DNA of 64,000 bases from positions 62,001 to 126,000 of the forward strand of contig JACCWI010000037.1 in assembly GCA_013697725.1 (NCBI GenBank). Direction: 5' to 3'. Numbering within the stretch: position 1 is the stretch's first letter; the number at the start of each line of letters is the position of its first letter. This document shows, piece after piece, positions 1 to 8,510 of the stretch. The notes beneath the pieces were generated by a model, which saw only the letters and a list, made by a program, of their open reading frames with translations, was not told the DNA's origin and did not search any database. This DNA is from Tatlockia sp. (GTDB lineage: Bacteria > Pseudomonadota > Gammaproteobacteria > Legionellales > Legionellaceae). Both the position numbers and the translations under genes were made by a program.

Positions 1-2033
1 TGAGCAACTACAAAAACTGGGAAATGCATAAGGACGAAGAGCAGATAATCTGGTTAGGTTTAAATCGTCCTGATATGGCTGTTAATTCGATTAGTCTGGA
101 TGTTTTAGATGAGTTAAATAGCCTTCTCCAAGAAATTGCACAGGATTCTGAAACTCAAGGATTAATAATTTATTCCTCTAAAGAAAAAGGCTTTATAGCA
201 GGTGCGGATATTAATGCTTTTTCTAAATTTAAAGACCCATCTGAGGCAGTGGATTTCTTGAGAAAAGGACAAACTGTTTTTTCTCGTTTGGAGTCATTAA
301 CTATCCCCACTGTCGCCATGATCAATGGTTTTTGCATGGGTGGAGGTTTAGAACTTGCTTTAGCTTGCAATTACCGCATTGCAACAGATGAAAAAGATAC
401 ACGATTAGGTTTGCCTGAAATTATGTTAGGTTTTCATCCTGGCTGGGGCGGTACTGTTCGCCTACCACGATTAATTGGTGGCTTTAATGCTTTATCGCAA
501 GTAATTTTAACAGGTGTGCCAATTGCTGCAAAAAAAGCAAAACTTTTAGGTTTTGTTGATGAAGTAGTACCTCTTAGGCAATTAAAACGGGCTGCAATTC
601 ATTTCATTATGACTAAACCTGCCAAACATAAACCTGGCTTTTTACAAGCTCTAACTAATTATTCCTGGGTCCGCGCAATGTTAGCTCCCTTACTTCGATA
701 TCACGTTGCCAAGCGGGTATCGAAAGAACATTACCCTGCACCCTATGCAGTAATTGATCTTTGGCAAAAAGAAGGTGGTTTTGGTGACCGTGCTTATTTG
801 AAGGAAGCGGATTCTGTAGAGCAATTAGTTTCTCAAGGGGACACTTCAAAAAATCTTATACGTGCTTTTCATCTGCGCGAACGTTTAAAGGGTTTTGCTA
901 AAGACAGTGATTTCAAAGCCCATCATGTTCACGTAATCGGAGCTGGAGTCATGGGCGGAGATATTGCTGCCTGGTGTGCTTTAAGAGGCATTAACGTAAC
1001 ACTTCAAGACCAATCTTACGAGAAGATTGCACCTGCTATTGGGCGTGCATTCACACTTTATAAAAAGAAGCTTCGTGAACCGAGACTTATTCAGGCGGCG
1101 ATGGATAGGTTAAAAGCAGATCCTTTGGGTTATGGAATTGCAAGGGCTGATGTAATTATCGAAGCCGTATTTGAGAATCTTGAAGTTAAACAAATGATCC
1201 TGAGAGATGTAGAGCAAAAAGCCAATAAAGAAGCAATTATCGCTACAAATACCTCGAGTATTTCTCTAGAAGAAATTGCTGCGGTAATGCAAGATCCAGG
1301 ACGATTGATCGGTATTCATTTTTTTAACCCCGTTGCGAAAATGGATTTGGTTGAGGTAGTCAGCAGTTCTAAAACCATTAAAGAAATTTCTCAACGTGCT
1401 TGTTCGTTTGTTAATCAAATTGGACGTTTACCCCTGCCTGTCAAATCAAGCCCTGGTTTTTTAGTAAATCGCGTTTTAATGCCTTATCTCATGGAGTGTG
1501 TGCAATTACTGGATGAAGGCTACAGTGGTGAGGAAATAGATAAAGCAGCCCAATCTTTTGGTATGGTCATGGGGCCAGTGGAGTTGGCGGATACCGTAGG
1601 CATGGACGTCTGTCTTGCTGTTGCTGAGAATTTAACCTCACATTTTGGTGGAAAAGTCCCCGATAAATTACGTCAAATGGTTAAAGAAGGAAAGCTGGGC
1701 CGTAAGACTGGCGAGGGGTTTTATCGTTACAAAAATGGTAAACCGCTAAAACAAAAGGTGAAAGCCCATCAGTCAGAAAAAGATATAGCTAACCGTTTAA
1801 TTCTTCGAATGGTCAACGAGTCAGCTAGCTGTTTACGTGAAAAAGTTGTTGCTGATAGTGATTTGCTGGATGCAGGAATGATCTTTGCAACCGGTTTTGC
1901 TCCTTTCCGGGGAGGCCCAATGAATTATGCCAAACATTTTGGACATGATAAATTGAGCGAGCTTTTTAGCAAACTCGAAAATCAATACGGAGAGCGATTT
2001 AAAGCGGATAGCAGTTTGGCTCTTAATAATTAA
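1..2033 (+). CDS. Fatty-acid oxidation complex alpha subunit (enoyl-CoA hydratase / 3-hydroxyacyl-CoA dehydrogenase), 5' end cut by one base
   Basis: Bifunctional beta-oxidation enzyme of the FadB/FadJ family; it hydrates enoyl-CoA and then oxidises the 3-hydroxyacyl-CoA with NAD. The reading frame is open to base 1, and bases 1-2 (TG) would complete an ATG whose A lies just outside, giving a start eight codons before the internal ATG at 24. Counted from that start, the crotonase half has GGGLELALACNYR with Glu about 118 and LGLPEIMLGFHPGWGGTVRL with Glu about 140, the two catalytic glutamates of the family. The dehydrogenase half begins near residue 310 with the Rossmann motif HVIGAGVMGGDIA and carries IGIHFFNPV with the catalytic His. 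At about 677 residues it is slightly shorter than E. coli FadB or FadJ. The thiolase partner is not in the window. FadB and FadJ cannot be told apart here. Confidence 0.93.
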   Translation, partial: SNYKNWEMHKDEEQIIWLGLNRPDMAVNSISLDVLDELNSLLQEIAQDSETQGLIIYSSKEKGFIAGADINAFSKFKDPSEAVDFLRKGQTVFSRLESLTIPTVAMINGFCMGGGLELALACNYRIATDEKDTRLGLPEIMLGFHPGWGGTVRLPRLIGGFNALSQVILTGVPIAAKKAKLLGFVDEVVPLRQLKRAAIHFIMTKPAKHKPGFLQALTNYSWVRAMLAPLLRYHVAKRVSKEHYPAPYAVIDLWQKEGGFGDRAYLKEADSVEQLVSQGDTSKNLIRAFHLRERLKGFAKDSDFKAHHVHVIGAGVMGGDIAAWCALRGINVTLQDQSYEKIAPAIGRAFTLYKKKLREPRLIQAAMDRLKADPLGYGIARADVIIEAVFENLEVKQMILRDVEQKANKEAIIATNTSSISLEEIAAVMQDPGRLIGIHFFNPVAKMDLVEVVSSSKTIKEISQRACSFVNQIGRLPLPVKSSPGFLVNRVLMPYLMECVQLLDEGYSGEEIDKAAQSFGMVMGPVELADTVGMDVCLAVAENLTSHFGGKVPDKLRQMVKEGKLGRKTGEGFYRYKNGKPLKQKVKAHQSEKDIANRLILRMVNESASCLREKVVADSDLLDAGMIFATGFAPFRGGPMNYAKHFGHDKLSELFSKLENQYGERFKADSSLALNN

Positions 2034-2042
2034 AGTTCTCTA

Positions 2043-2921
2043 ATGAGCTCAAGCAGACTTTTATGGGCAGTTTTGTTGTGCATCTTAAGTAATAACTGCT
2101 GCTCTACAACTTTTGTGCTACCTGCTAAAGGTGATCTTGTTGGCGAAATTCAATTTGCTTATTCTGAGATTGGCGAAACTTTAGTTGATGTGGGTTTAAA
2201 TTATGATATAGGTTATGAAGAAATGCTCAGAGCCAATCCTAATTTAAACCCTCAAATACCCTTGCCTCCAGACACTGTTTTGCTAGTTCCTTCGCAATAT
2301 ATTTTACCACCTGGTTTACGGCAGGGGCTTGTAATTAACTTGGCTGAATATCGTTTATATTATTATCCGTCAAATGAAAATGTAGTAATTACTATGCCTG
2401 TCGGAATTGGCCGAAAAGGATGGTTAACGCCGCTTGGGCTTACCAAGATCATTCAAAAAGAGCGAGATCCAATTTGGCACCCTACAGCTGCTCTTCTAGC
2501 CGAAGCGGCTAAGAAGGGTAGCCCGCTACCCAATAGTTTTCCATCTGGCGAAGCAAACCCTCTGGGAAGGCATAGCCTGCGTTTAGGTTGGCCTACCTTT
2601 TTGCTTCATGGCACAAATCGACGTGAAGGCGTTGGTAGTCGAGTAAGTGCAGGTTGTTTAAGGATGTTGCCAGAAGACATTGAATATCTCTATAAGTTTA
2701 TTCCTGTTGGAACTTCAGTTCGAATAATCAATGAGCGGTTTAAATTTGGTTTTCAAAATGGTGCATTTTATATGCAAGCTCATCCTTCCTTAGACGAACA
2801 AAAACCAAAAAAATTGAATGAGCTAGCAAGGGAAAAGCTTGCAAAAATAATCAAAATCAACCCCGGGCTTGTTAAAGGTGAATTAATGAGACCTACGGGC
2901 TTAGTTAGGAAACTTAGCTAA
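2043..2921 (+). CDS. Secreted L,D-transpeptidase (YkuD), EnhA/ErfK-like
   Basis: Predicted periplasmic L,D-transpeptidase that would form 3-3 peptidoglycan crosslinks or attach proteins to the wall. It begins with a hydrophobic segment (LLWAVLLCILS). A LysM-like stretch follows at about residues 45-85 (DVGLNYDIGYEEMLRANPNL and on to VLLVPSQYILP). The YkuD catalytic region has FLLHGTN near residue 188 and SAGCLRM with the nucleophile Cys205. The length (292 residues) fits the ErfK/YbiS/YcfS/YnhG group. In Legionella, proteins of this architecture are often annotated 'enhanced entry protein EnhA'; that label is recalled from the family and not proven here. It starts 10 bp after the beta-oxidation gene, and its 3' end overlaps the convergent PAP2 gene by 21 bp. 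Confidence 0.87.
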   Translation: MSSSRLLWAVLLCILSNNCCSTTFVLPAKGDLVGEIQFAYSEIGETLVDVGLNYDIGYEEMLRANPNLNPQIPLPPDTVLLVPSQYILPPGLRQGLVINLAEYRLYYYPSNENVVITMPVGIGRKGWLTPLGLTKIIQKERDPIWHPTAALLAEAAKKGSPLPNSFPSGEANPLGRHSLRLGWPTFLLHGTNRREGVGSRVSAGCLRMLPEDIEYLYKFIPVGTSVRIINERFKFGFQNGAFYMQAHPSLDEQKPKKLNELAREKLAKIIKINPGLVKGELMRPTGLVRKLS

Positions 2922-3863
2922 ATTATAGTGCTTATTACCTTCAAAATTGACCAATCTTAACGGCAAAGCTACAAAGTATAAATAGATTAAATAACTAATT
3001 CCTAAAGTAATAATGCTTCCTAATAAATCTATTAAGTAATGCCAGCCGAGCAAGATACAAGAGCTAATCAATAAAACGTTTAGTATTAATAAGGGTATAA
3101 AAATCAAAGTGCTGCAACGAGATAGATTAAGACCTAACAGAGCCCAAATCATATGAAAAGAAGGCATAGCAATCATTCCTCCCTCTTGAGTTGAAGGTAC
3201 AATTTTGCTATGAATCTCGATAAATTTTATGCCGGTTGCATGTTGGGCATTTGAAAAATAAGGGCTATTAAATACGGACGCAGGACCTAAAGTAGGCCAG
3301 AAGTAATAAAATAAAAAGCCCAGTAAAGTGGTTATGAGGAGAAGTGAATAATACTCTCTTAGGTAATAAAATTGTCTACAAAAAATCAGGAGCAAAGGTA
3401 GATAAGTCATCTGCATTGGCAAACTATCATAGCTTAAGACAAGAATATCTTTTAATGAAGGCTTATTTAAAGTCCAGCCAATAATTTTATCAAGATGAAT
3501 ACCTAAAGCCTGATCTATCAGGATTAATGATTTATCAATAGGTCTAAAAGGTGCAAATTGCACTGCATTGGTTGCAAAGGCGATTACCGAGAATAGCAGA
3601 AAGAAATAAAGCAATTCTTTAGCAATTTTAAAAAAAGGATTTTGTTTATCAAAAACCAGGTAGGAGCCAAGGAAGATTAAAATTAAAATAACAAAGATAA
3701 GGCTTGAGTCAGGTGGGAAATAATTATTCCCCACGAAATGGGTTCTATAATGATTATAAACCAATGCAATAATAGATAACCCGCAAATTATAGCGGCTGT
3801 AATCAAATTAAAATTGCGAGCGAAATAGATTCGATTAGTACTTAGCGCCACAAACCAGCTCAA
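2901..3863 (-). CDS. PAP2-superfamily membrane phosphatase (inositol-phosphotransferase/Aur1-like)
   Basis: Polytopic inner-membrane protein of 320 residues with about six to eight hydrophobic segments. The PAP2 signature is in the second half: MPSFHMIWALLGLNLSRC near residue 230 (the SxH motif) and GWHYLIDLLG near residue 272 (the HxxxD-type catalytic His and Asp). The first phosphatase motif is weak, as in the PAP2_3/Aur1-like group. Substrates of the family are lipid phosphates such as undecaprenyl pyrophosphate or phosphatidic acid; the sequence does not decide between them. It lies 61 bp downstream of the csrA-like gene on the same strand and may share its transcript. Confidence 0.8.
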   Translation of the reverse strand: MSWFVALSTNRIYFARNFNLITAAIICGLSIIALVYNHYRTHFVGNNYFPPDSSLIFVILILIFLGSYLVFDKQNPFFKIAKELLYFFLLFSVIAFATNAVQFAPFRPIDKSLILIDQALGIHLDKIIGWTLNKPSLKDILVLSYDSLPMQMTYLPLLLIFCRQFYYLREYYSLLLITTLLGFLFYYFWPTLGPASVFNSPYFSNAQHATGIKFIEIHSKIVPSTQEGGMIAMPSFHMIWALLGLNLSRCSTLIFIPLLILNVLLISSCILLGWHYLIDLLGSIITLGISYLIYLYFVALPLRLVNFEGNKHYNLAKFPN

Positions 3864-3924
3864 ATGAATAACTCAGTGAAAGCATCAAGACTCCATCGTC
3901 TAGTATCAATAATTTTTTTTGTAA

Positions 3925-4125
3925 TTATTCTGCTGCTTCACTTTGTTGCTGTTTAAGTCGAATGGCATTATAAATTTCTTCTCGATGGACTTCAACCGAG
4001 CGTGGCGCCTGAACACCAAATTTAACATTGCCATGCTCTAACGTTTTGAAAGCGATAATCTGAACTGTGCTTCCTTTAATCAATACGGTGAGGGGCTCTT
4101 CAAAAGGGACGGTAACAATATTCAT
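3925..4125 (-). CDS. Divergent CsrA/RsmA-family regulator
   Basis: Small 66-residue protein of the CsrA family of mRNA-binding translational regulators. The second half is strongly CsrA-like: FGVQAPRSVEVHREEIYNAI, with Arg48 at the place of RNA-binding Arg44 of E. coli CsrA. The first strand is atypical: MNIVTVPFEEPLTV stands where canonical CsrA reads M-L-I-L-T-R-R, so the Arg6/Arg7 pair is missing. The start is supported by AAGAGG six bases before the ATG and by a good sigma-70-type promoter upstream (see promoter at 4151). Legionella carries several CsrA paralogues and this is likely an accessory one; whether it still binds GGA motifs is open. It is divergent from rpsF. Confidence 0.85.
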   Translation of the reverse strand: MNIVTVPFEEPLTVLIKGSTVQIIAFKTLEHGNVKFGVQAPRSVEVHREEIYNAIRLKQQQSEAAE

Positions 4126-4150
4126 ACAAAACCTCTTTAGTTTTTAGTAT

Positions 4151-4179
4151 CTTATATCGTATGACCTTATTAAAATCAA
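4151..4179 (-). promoter_or_regulatory. Candidate sigma-70 promoter of the csrA-like gene
   Basis: Read on the minus strand there is TTGATT (4179-4174), a 17-base spacer and TATAAG (4156-4151), followed about 25 bases later by the start codon at 4125. Match to the -35/-10 consensus and ideal spacing are the only evidence. Confidence 0.5.
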
Positions 4180-4336
4180 TGATTTTACTGAGAACTAAAT
4201 TTGCTTTTTGAAAGTTAAAATTAACATTTTATAACTTAATCATTTTTGTAAAAGAAATAGGTCCTCTAATTATCCAATAAATATAATAGCATTTGCTACC
4301 GCTCATAAAATCAGTTAATATTGTTCGTTTTTTAAA

Positions 4337-4387
4337 CCTTGCCTTATCTGTAATCCGCAGGAAGGCTTATATCCACAAGGAGTTAGC
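4337..4387 (+). promoter_or_regulatory. Candidate S6:S18 autoregulatory leader of rpsF
   Basis: The 5' leader of rpsF can fold so that CCTTG (4337-4341) pairs with CAAGG (4376-4380), which covers the Shine-Dalgarno AAGGAG. An internal alternative pairs GCCTT (4341-4345) with AAGGC (4362-4366), plus CTG with CAG, leaving a CCG triplet (4355-4357) near the loop. Many bacterial rpsF leaders carry a CCG-containing motif bound by the S6:S18 complex as feedback control. This is a by-eye fold; no covariance model was run. Confidence 0.45.
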
Positions 4388-4726
4388 ATGAGACATTATG
4401 AAATCGTGTTTCTGGTGCATCCTGATCAAAGCGAACAAGTACCTGCAATGGTAGAGCGCTATGAAGGAATCATCACAAAACATGAGGGTAAAATCCATCG
4501 TAAAGAAGATTGGGGACGTAGACAACTCGCTTACCCTATCAAAGATGTACACAAAGCTCATTACATTTTGATAAACATCGAATGTAATCAAACTGCCCTT
4601 GATGAACTTAAGACAGCATTCAAATTTAATGATGCAATTTTAAGAAATCTTATTATCAATCAAAAGCACGCGGTTACAGCTCAATCCGTATTAATGAAAA
4701 AAGAAAAAGATGAGCGTGCAGCTTAA
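4388..4726 (+). CDS. rpsF: 30S ribosomal protein S6
   Basis: Ribosomal protein S6 of 112 residues, which dimerises with S18 on the platform of the 30S subunit. Family features are the N-terminal [18 protein letters not shown] and the central [20 protein letters not shown]. The C-terminal tail is short and charged, without the long glutamate tail seen in E. coli. The start is fixed by AAGGAG at 4377-4382. It is the first gene of a plus-strand operon, rpsF-rpsR-membrane protein-rplI, that ends at the terminator at 6375-6409. Expression is probably controlled by the leader structure just upstream. Confidence 0.97.
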   Translation: MRHYEIVFLVHPDQSEQVPAMVERYEGIITKHEGKIHRKEDWGRRQLAYPIKDVHKAHYILINIECNQTALDELKTAFKFNDAILRNLIINQKHAVTAQSVLMKKEKDERAA

Positions 4727-4738
4727 GGGAGTTTTGTA

Positions 4739-4969
4739 ATGCCAGTATCCTATTTTCGTCGAAAAAAATTGAGTCGCTTAGGTGCCGAAGGTACAAGTGA
4801 AATCGATTACAAAGATGTTGTTTTACTTAAAAATTATATTACAGAAACAGGTAAAATCGTTCCTAGCCGTATAACAGGAACACAAACCCGTCATCAGCGT
4901 CAATTAGCGAAAGCAATTAAACACGCGCGATTTTTGGGTTTATTGCCTTACTGTGATAGTCATCGATAA
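4739..4969 (+). CDS. rpsR: 30S ribosomal protein S18
   Basis: Ribosomal protein S18 of 76 residues. The S18 signature is clear: [18 protein letters not shown], then [20 protein letters not shown] and [13 protein letters not shown]. Length equals that of the family (about 75). It begins 12 bp after rpsF with GGGAG upstream of the ATG. It forms a heterodimer with S6 in the 30S platform and, in bacteria with an rpsF leader motif, takes part in feedback control of this operon. Confidence 0.98.
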   Translation: MPVSYFRRKKLSRLGAEGTSEIDYKDVVLLKNYITETGKIVPSRITGTQTRHQRQLAKAIKHARFLGLLPYCDSHR

Positions 4970-4974
4970 GAACA

Positions 4975-5910
4975 ATGACTCGCCTTGGCAGTTTTTTAGA
5001 TAAGCAGGGCCGTTTTCTTATAGAAAACGATCGGCAAGCTCTAATTTACATTGCGGTTTTAGCTTTAATTCCTTTTACAGGTTGGTTGGCTGCAGCTATT
5101 ATTGCGTTAATTACTTTGCGTAAAGGATGGCAGCAGGGATTTAAAGGTTTTTTTGTAGCCTTTTTAGCTTTGCTGATTTTATCTTTAATGACATTGCCTT
5201 TAAATGCCGCATTAACTAACTCTGCCTTGGTGTTTCTCCCCTGCTTTTTAACAGCTGCTGTTTTACATTCAACAGCAAGTTGGAAGCTAGCCGGAGGGTT
5301 CATAGTTTTACAAGTCCTGCTAATTTTAGTATTGATACATTGGTTGGCACCTGAATTTATTATGAATCAAATTCAATATATTCAGTCGGCATTTCAAGTC
5401 TATAAAAAAGAAGGATTTGATAGCTCTGCTATTGATTTGTTAATGAATCAAAGCAAACCTGGCCTAAAAATTATAGCGAATTATTTAATAGGGATTCAGT
5501 CTCTCATTTTGGCTATCTCTACACTTGCTTCGCTAGCCTTGGCTCGTTCAGTACAGTCCAGTATATATTATCCTGGAGGATTCAAGCAGGAAATGCTGGA
5601 ATTCCGTGCTAGTGCACCTGGGGTCTTTTTGTTAGGTTTAGTTGCTTTAGGAGCTTATAAGCATAATTTAATAGCCATAAGTTGTTTACCAATACTTGTG
5701 ACTTATTATATGTTTGCAGGTTTAAGTCTAACTTATAGAATTTTCGCCCATGGCAAGGGTATTGGTTCACTAGTTTTACTGATAGTCCCATTGCTTGTGC
5801 TGCCGTTTATCATGCTACCGATTTATGCTATTGTAGGCGCTTTGGATAGTTTGTTTAATTTAAGAACACATTTGTCGCTGAAGACAGATGGAAAAGAGAA
5901 TAAGGGGTAA
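4975..5910 (+). CDS. Polytopic membrane protein between rpsR and rplI (YybS/DUF2232-like position)
   Basis: A 311-residue integral membrane protein with about eight hydrophobic segments (for example [20 protein letters not shown] near the start and [20 protein letters not shown] near the end). It begins 5 bp after rpsR and ends 4 bp before rplI, so it is translated within the ribosomal operon. A membrane protein of the DUF2232/YybS type is often found at this position in gammaproteobacteria; placement here in that family rests on position and topology only. Its molecular role is unknown. Confidence 0.8.
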   Translation: MTRLGSFLDKQGRFLIENDRQALIYIAVLALIPFTGWLAAAIIALITLRKGWQQGFKGFFVAFLALLILSLMTLPLNAALTNSALVFLPCFLTAAVLHSTASWKLAGGFIVLQVLLILVLIHWLAPEFIMNQIQYIQSAFQVYKKEGFDSSAIDLLMNQSKPGLKIIANYLIGIQSLILAISTLASLALARSVQSSIYYPGGFKQEMLEFRASAPGVFLLGLVALGAYKHNLIAISCLPILVTYYMFAGLSLTYRIFAHGKGIGSLVLLIVPLLVLPFIMLPIYAIVGALDSLFNLRTHLSLKTDGKENKG

Positions 5911-5914
5911 TAAG

Positions 5915-6364
5915 ATGGAAGTAATTTTATTAGAAAAAATCAAAAATTTAGGTAATTTAGGTGATAAAATTGATGTTAAACCTGGATATGGCCGTAATTA
6001 TTTAATTCCACAAAATAAAGCTGTATTTGCTACAGAAAATAATATTCTGCGCTTCGAACAACGTCGCTCTGAGCTTGAAAAGAAAGCACAACAATCATTA
6101 GAAAGCGCTGAGCAACGAGCTGCGAAATTTAATGATACTACTATTGTAATTTCTGCACTCGCTAGTGATGAAGGTAAGCTTTACGGCTCTATAGGCGCTA
6201 ATGAGATTGCAGACGCCTTAAATGCAAAATCAATTGACGTGGCTAAGCGTGAAATTGTTATGCCTGAAGGTCCTATTCATTCGCTTGGTGCTTATGAAGT
6301 TGAAATTCATGTCCATAGCGATGTGATTGCAAAGCTTCAAATACAAATTGAATCATCTAAGTAA
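5915..6364 (+). CDS. rplI: 50S ribosomal protein L9
   Basis: Ribosomal protein L9 of 149 residues. The N-terminal domain reads [19 protein letters not shown] followed by [17 protein letters not shown], the L9 signature; a long connecting helix ([17 protein letters not shown]) and the C-terminal rRNA-binding domain follow. An upstream in-frame ATG at 5888 lies inside the previous gene and would add nine residues without family support; the ATG at 5915 has AAGGGG (5902-5907) about seven bases upstream and gives the normal L9 start. It is the last gene of the operon, followed by a strong terminator. Confidence 0.97.
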   Translation: MEVILLEKIKNLGNLGDKIDVKPGYGRNYLIPQNKAVFATENNILRFEQRRSELEKKAQQSLESAEQRAAKFNDTTIVISALASDEGKLYGSIGANEIADALNAKSIDVAKREIVMPEGPIHSLGAYEVEIHVHSDVIAKLQIQIESSK

Positions 6365-6374
6365 GTTTAATACC

Positions 6375-6409
6375 AAAAGAGGGTGGATAGATTATTCCCA
6401 TCCTCTTTT
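6375..6409 (+). terminator. Rho-independent terminator of the rpsF-rplI operon
   Basis: AAAAGAGGGTGG (6375-6386) pairs with CCATCCTCTTTT (6398-6409): a 12-bp stem with one G-U pair and an 11-base loop, ending in TTTT. The A-tract on the left arm makes it potentially bidirectional. It begins 11 bases after the rplI stop. Confidence 0.85.
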
Positions 6410-6672
6410 ATAATTTCAATTTTCAATCTCCCCCCATCCAGACCGAAGGGTAGGAGTCTCCAATCTTTAGCAATACAAGCTATACACCATTTAGCACCAA
6501 ACCCCATTAATAATGAGAAACTCCCTCTTTTTTATCGCAATAAATAATGATTGGCGCAGTTAATCAACAACATTTATTATTAAAGCCCGTAGCGCTAGGC
6601 CAGCTGACGCAAAAATTTGATTTACCAAATGTCGACCCGCAAATAAAGCGTTAATTGAAGACAATAGTTAGG
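6410..6672. other. Gene-poor gap with a degenerate dispersed repeat and a 35-codon ORF
   Basis: The gap between the L9 terminator and the minus-strand gene ending at 6673 holds no clear gene. At 6430-6461 a stretch beginning CCCCCCATCCAGACCGAAG resembles, in degraded form, the repeat found three times at 46448-46686. A 35-codon plus-strand ORF (6547-6654, start MIGAVNQQHLLL) ends in DLPNVDPQIKR; it has no good ribosome binding site and may be chance or the remnant of a lost gene. Confidence 0.4.
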
Positions 6673-7632
6673 CTAAAATCCCATTTGGCATTGTGAAGTA
6701 AAGGGCAGGTATTCGTCTTGATAAATTTTATAAAAAGCGTCAATCAACAGTGTATTTTTAATTTCTTCAAGTTGTATTTGTCTTTGTTCAATGAAGGAAA
6801 TGAACTCCTGACAGAGGGGATGGTTGTTGATAATTTCCGCAGCATCCATAAAAGCCTTTCTTTTAGTAAAGAATTCGTACATTTCCTTAGGCAGTGAATT
6901 TTTTATAATAGAAAGAATATAGGCATATGCACCTAATTGCTGCATGTTGAAGTCGTTGGGTCTGGCATTATAACCTGTAATTAGTAACTGTGCCGCGTCA
7001 AAATTATTATCCAGCTTAATGGGATGAGTATCTCCCCTGAGTTCATTTAATATTGGCTCCAACATTGCGAATACTTTCTCAGTGGAAGCATCTTGCCGAA
7101 TCGACTGAATTAGCTGATTTATTTTAGCTTTATAATTTTTCTTTTGGTCATTTGAGGGATTTTTCCAGTGTAAGAGAGCTTTAGCTTTTCCATCCTCAAT
7201 TTTATCGAGGTAGGTCAGCATTAGTTTAACCATTCCCAATTTTCCAAGTATTAATGCTGTCGTTAGTGGCGATTCATTGACCTGAAGCTTTTGTACGTTT
7301 TGAGTAAAGATTTCTTTCTCAATTACCGTATTTCCTTGCGGTTTTTCAAATATAAGCCAAGGGCGCTCGTCAAGAATTGTTTTCAGGATATTTTTATTAT
7401 TTACGTAAAGAGGTCTATTAGTTTTTGAATCAATATTTTTCCATGTTCCATCATTAGCTATTGCTTGCAGCAGGTATTTTACAAGGTATTTATTACAGAC
7501 AGGTTGAAAAAAAGCATGAACCTGTTTGCATGTTCCTGCATAGCTTCTTTTATCTTTTAAGTCAGGTAGAGCTAAACCAATAGTATTAATAAGTTCCTCT
7601 TGCATGTCTTCTAAAAATGATTTGCTAAACAT
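6673..7632 (-). CDS. Hypothetical protein with a degenerate ankyrin-like segment; possible effector
   Basis: I do not recognise this 319-residue, mostly helical, soluble protein. Residues 121-140 (SPLTTALILGKLGMVKLMLT) have the spacing of an ankyrin helix pair (TPLxxAxxxGxxxxVxxLL). The N-terminal LINTIGLALPDLKDKRSYAG followed by TCKQVHAFF recalls the 'L..I...L..KD......TCK..H' pattern of F-box-like segments seen in some Legionella proteins, but only loosely. No signal peptide or membrane segment is visible. It lies alone between long AT-rich gaps. A Dot/Icm effector is a reasonable guess from the family style, not something the sequence proves. Confidence 0.6.
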   Translation of the reverse strand: MFSKSFLEDMQEELINTIGLALPDLKDKRSYAGTCKQVHAFFQPVCNKYLVKYLLQAIANDGTWKNIDSKTNRPLYVNNKNILKTILDERPWLIFEKPQGNTVIEKEIFTQNVQKLQVNESPLTTALILGKLGMVKLMLTYLDKIEDGKAKALLHWKNPSNDQKKNYKAKINQLIQSIRQDASTEKVFAMLEPILNELRGDTHPIKLDNNFDAAQLLITGYNARPNDFNMQQLGAYAYILSIIKNSLPKEMYEFFTKRKAFMDAAEIINNHPLCQEFISFIEQRQIQLEEIKNTLLIDAFYKIYQDEYLPFTSQCQMGF

Positions 7633-7917
7633 AATGAAAATTCTCGTAAGTTGAAAAAGTATAAGCGAATATAAATGCTATGGCGAAATTAGTAAATTAG
7701 TAGCCTAGGTTGGCGCCAATATATTGGTTTTTTATTTACAATATACATTTATGTAAGTTATTAAAAATATTTGTATAAATAAATTTTTTTCATATTTCAA
7801 CAGTTAATACCTATAAAAACATAGTAGTAGGCGCTCACGTAGAGAAAATATTAAAAATCTCGCTAATAATCCTGCTAATAGCTCCTGAACTTGAAGGGAT
7901 TGGTTCGAAATCATTTT

Positions 7918-8472
7918 TTATTTCCATTTAATGTTACACCCCAAGCTAGGCTTCTGTATTGGATCAACTGATTTATTCAATAACATGCAATCCAATACTT
8001 CACGAATTGAATTGCCAGTTAAGGCTATATTATTTCCTGGTCGTGAATCGTCTAATTGTCCCCGATAGACTAATTCATAATTTGAATCAAAGACATAAAA
8101 ATCTGGAGTGCACGCAGCTTGATAAGCTTTTGCTACCTCTTGCGTTTCATCAAAAAGGTATGGAAAGGGGTAAGATTCTTTTTGAGCGTTGATTTTCATG
8201 TTTTCAGGTGAATCGTCAGGATAATTATGAATATCGTTTGAGCTAATAGCTATGAAATTAACGTCTTTACTCAGGTAATCATTAGCTAAGCGTGTAAGCT
8301 CTTTATTAACATGTTTAACATAGGGGCAATGATTGCAGATAAACATGATTACTGTTGCTTTATCCTTGGCTGAGCGTTTTAAGCCAAGCATTTTGCCGCT
8401 AACTACATCAAAGAGAGAGAACTGAGGCGCAATAGTGCCCAGAGCTAGCATTACAGATTGTGTTTTAGACAT
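7918..8472 (-). CDS. Thioredoxin-fold redoxin with a CNHC motif
   Basis: A 184-residue AhpC/TSA-like redoxin. The fold is marked by APQFSLFDVVSGKMLGLK, then VIMFICNHCPYVKHVN, where Cys46-Asn-His-Cys49 sits in the thioredoxin active-site position, and later YQAACTPDFYVFDSNYELVY with the cis-proline-type TPDF. The group is commonly annotated 'thioredoxin family protein' and is thought to act as a cytoplasmic thiol-disulfide oxidoreductase or peroxidase; substrate unknown. No signal peptide is present. The neighbouring membrane-protein gene lies 38 bp upstream on the same strand, so the two may be co-transcribed. Confidence 0.85.
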   Translation of the reverse strand: MSKTQSVMLALGTIAPQFSLFDVVSGKMLGLKRSAKDKATVIMFICNHCPYVKHVNKELTRLANDYLSKDVNFIAISSNDIHNYPDDSPENMKINAQKESYPFPYLFDETQEVAKAYQAACTPDFYVFDSNYELVYRGQLDDSRPGNNIALTGNSIREVLDCMLLNKSVDPIQKPSLGCNIKWK

Positions 8473-8510
8473 AATGAAGAAACCTTTTATTAGCTACCTA
8501 AAATTAATAC

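Noticed and set aside
170..370. Many antisense and shifted frames inside real genes (for example 170-370, 28507-28794, 59144-59533)
   Set aside because: They lie within well-supported genes, have no ribosome binding sites and code-like composition follows the real frame.
7719..7740. CCAATATATTGG palindrome followed by T run
   Set aside because: Perfect but short, no loop for a stable hairpin, and no gene ends there on the plus strand.
7895..7918. GGTTCGAAATC resembles a tRNA T-loop
   Set aside because: No acceptor or anticodon arms fit around it; it lies just after a gene end and is probably chance.
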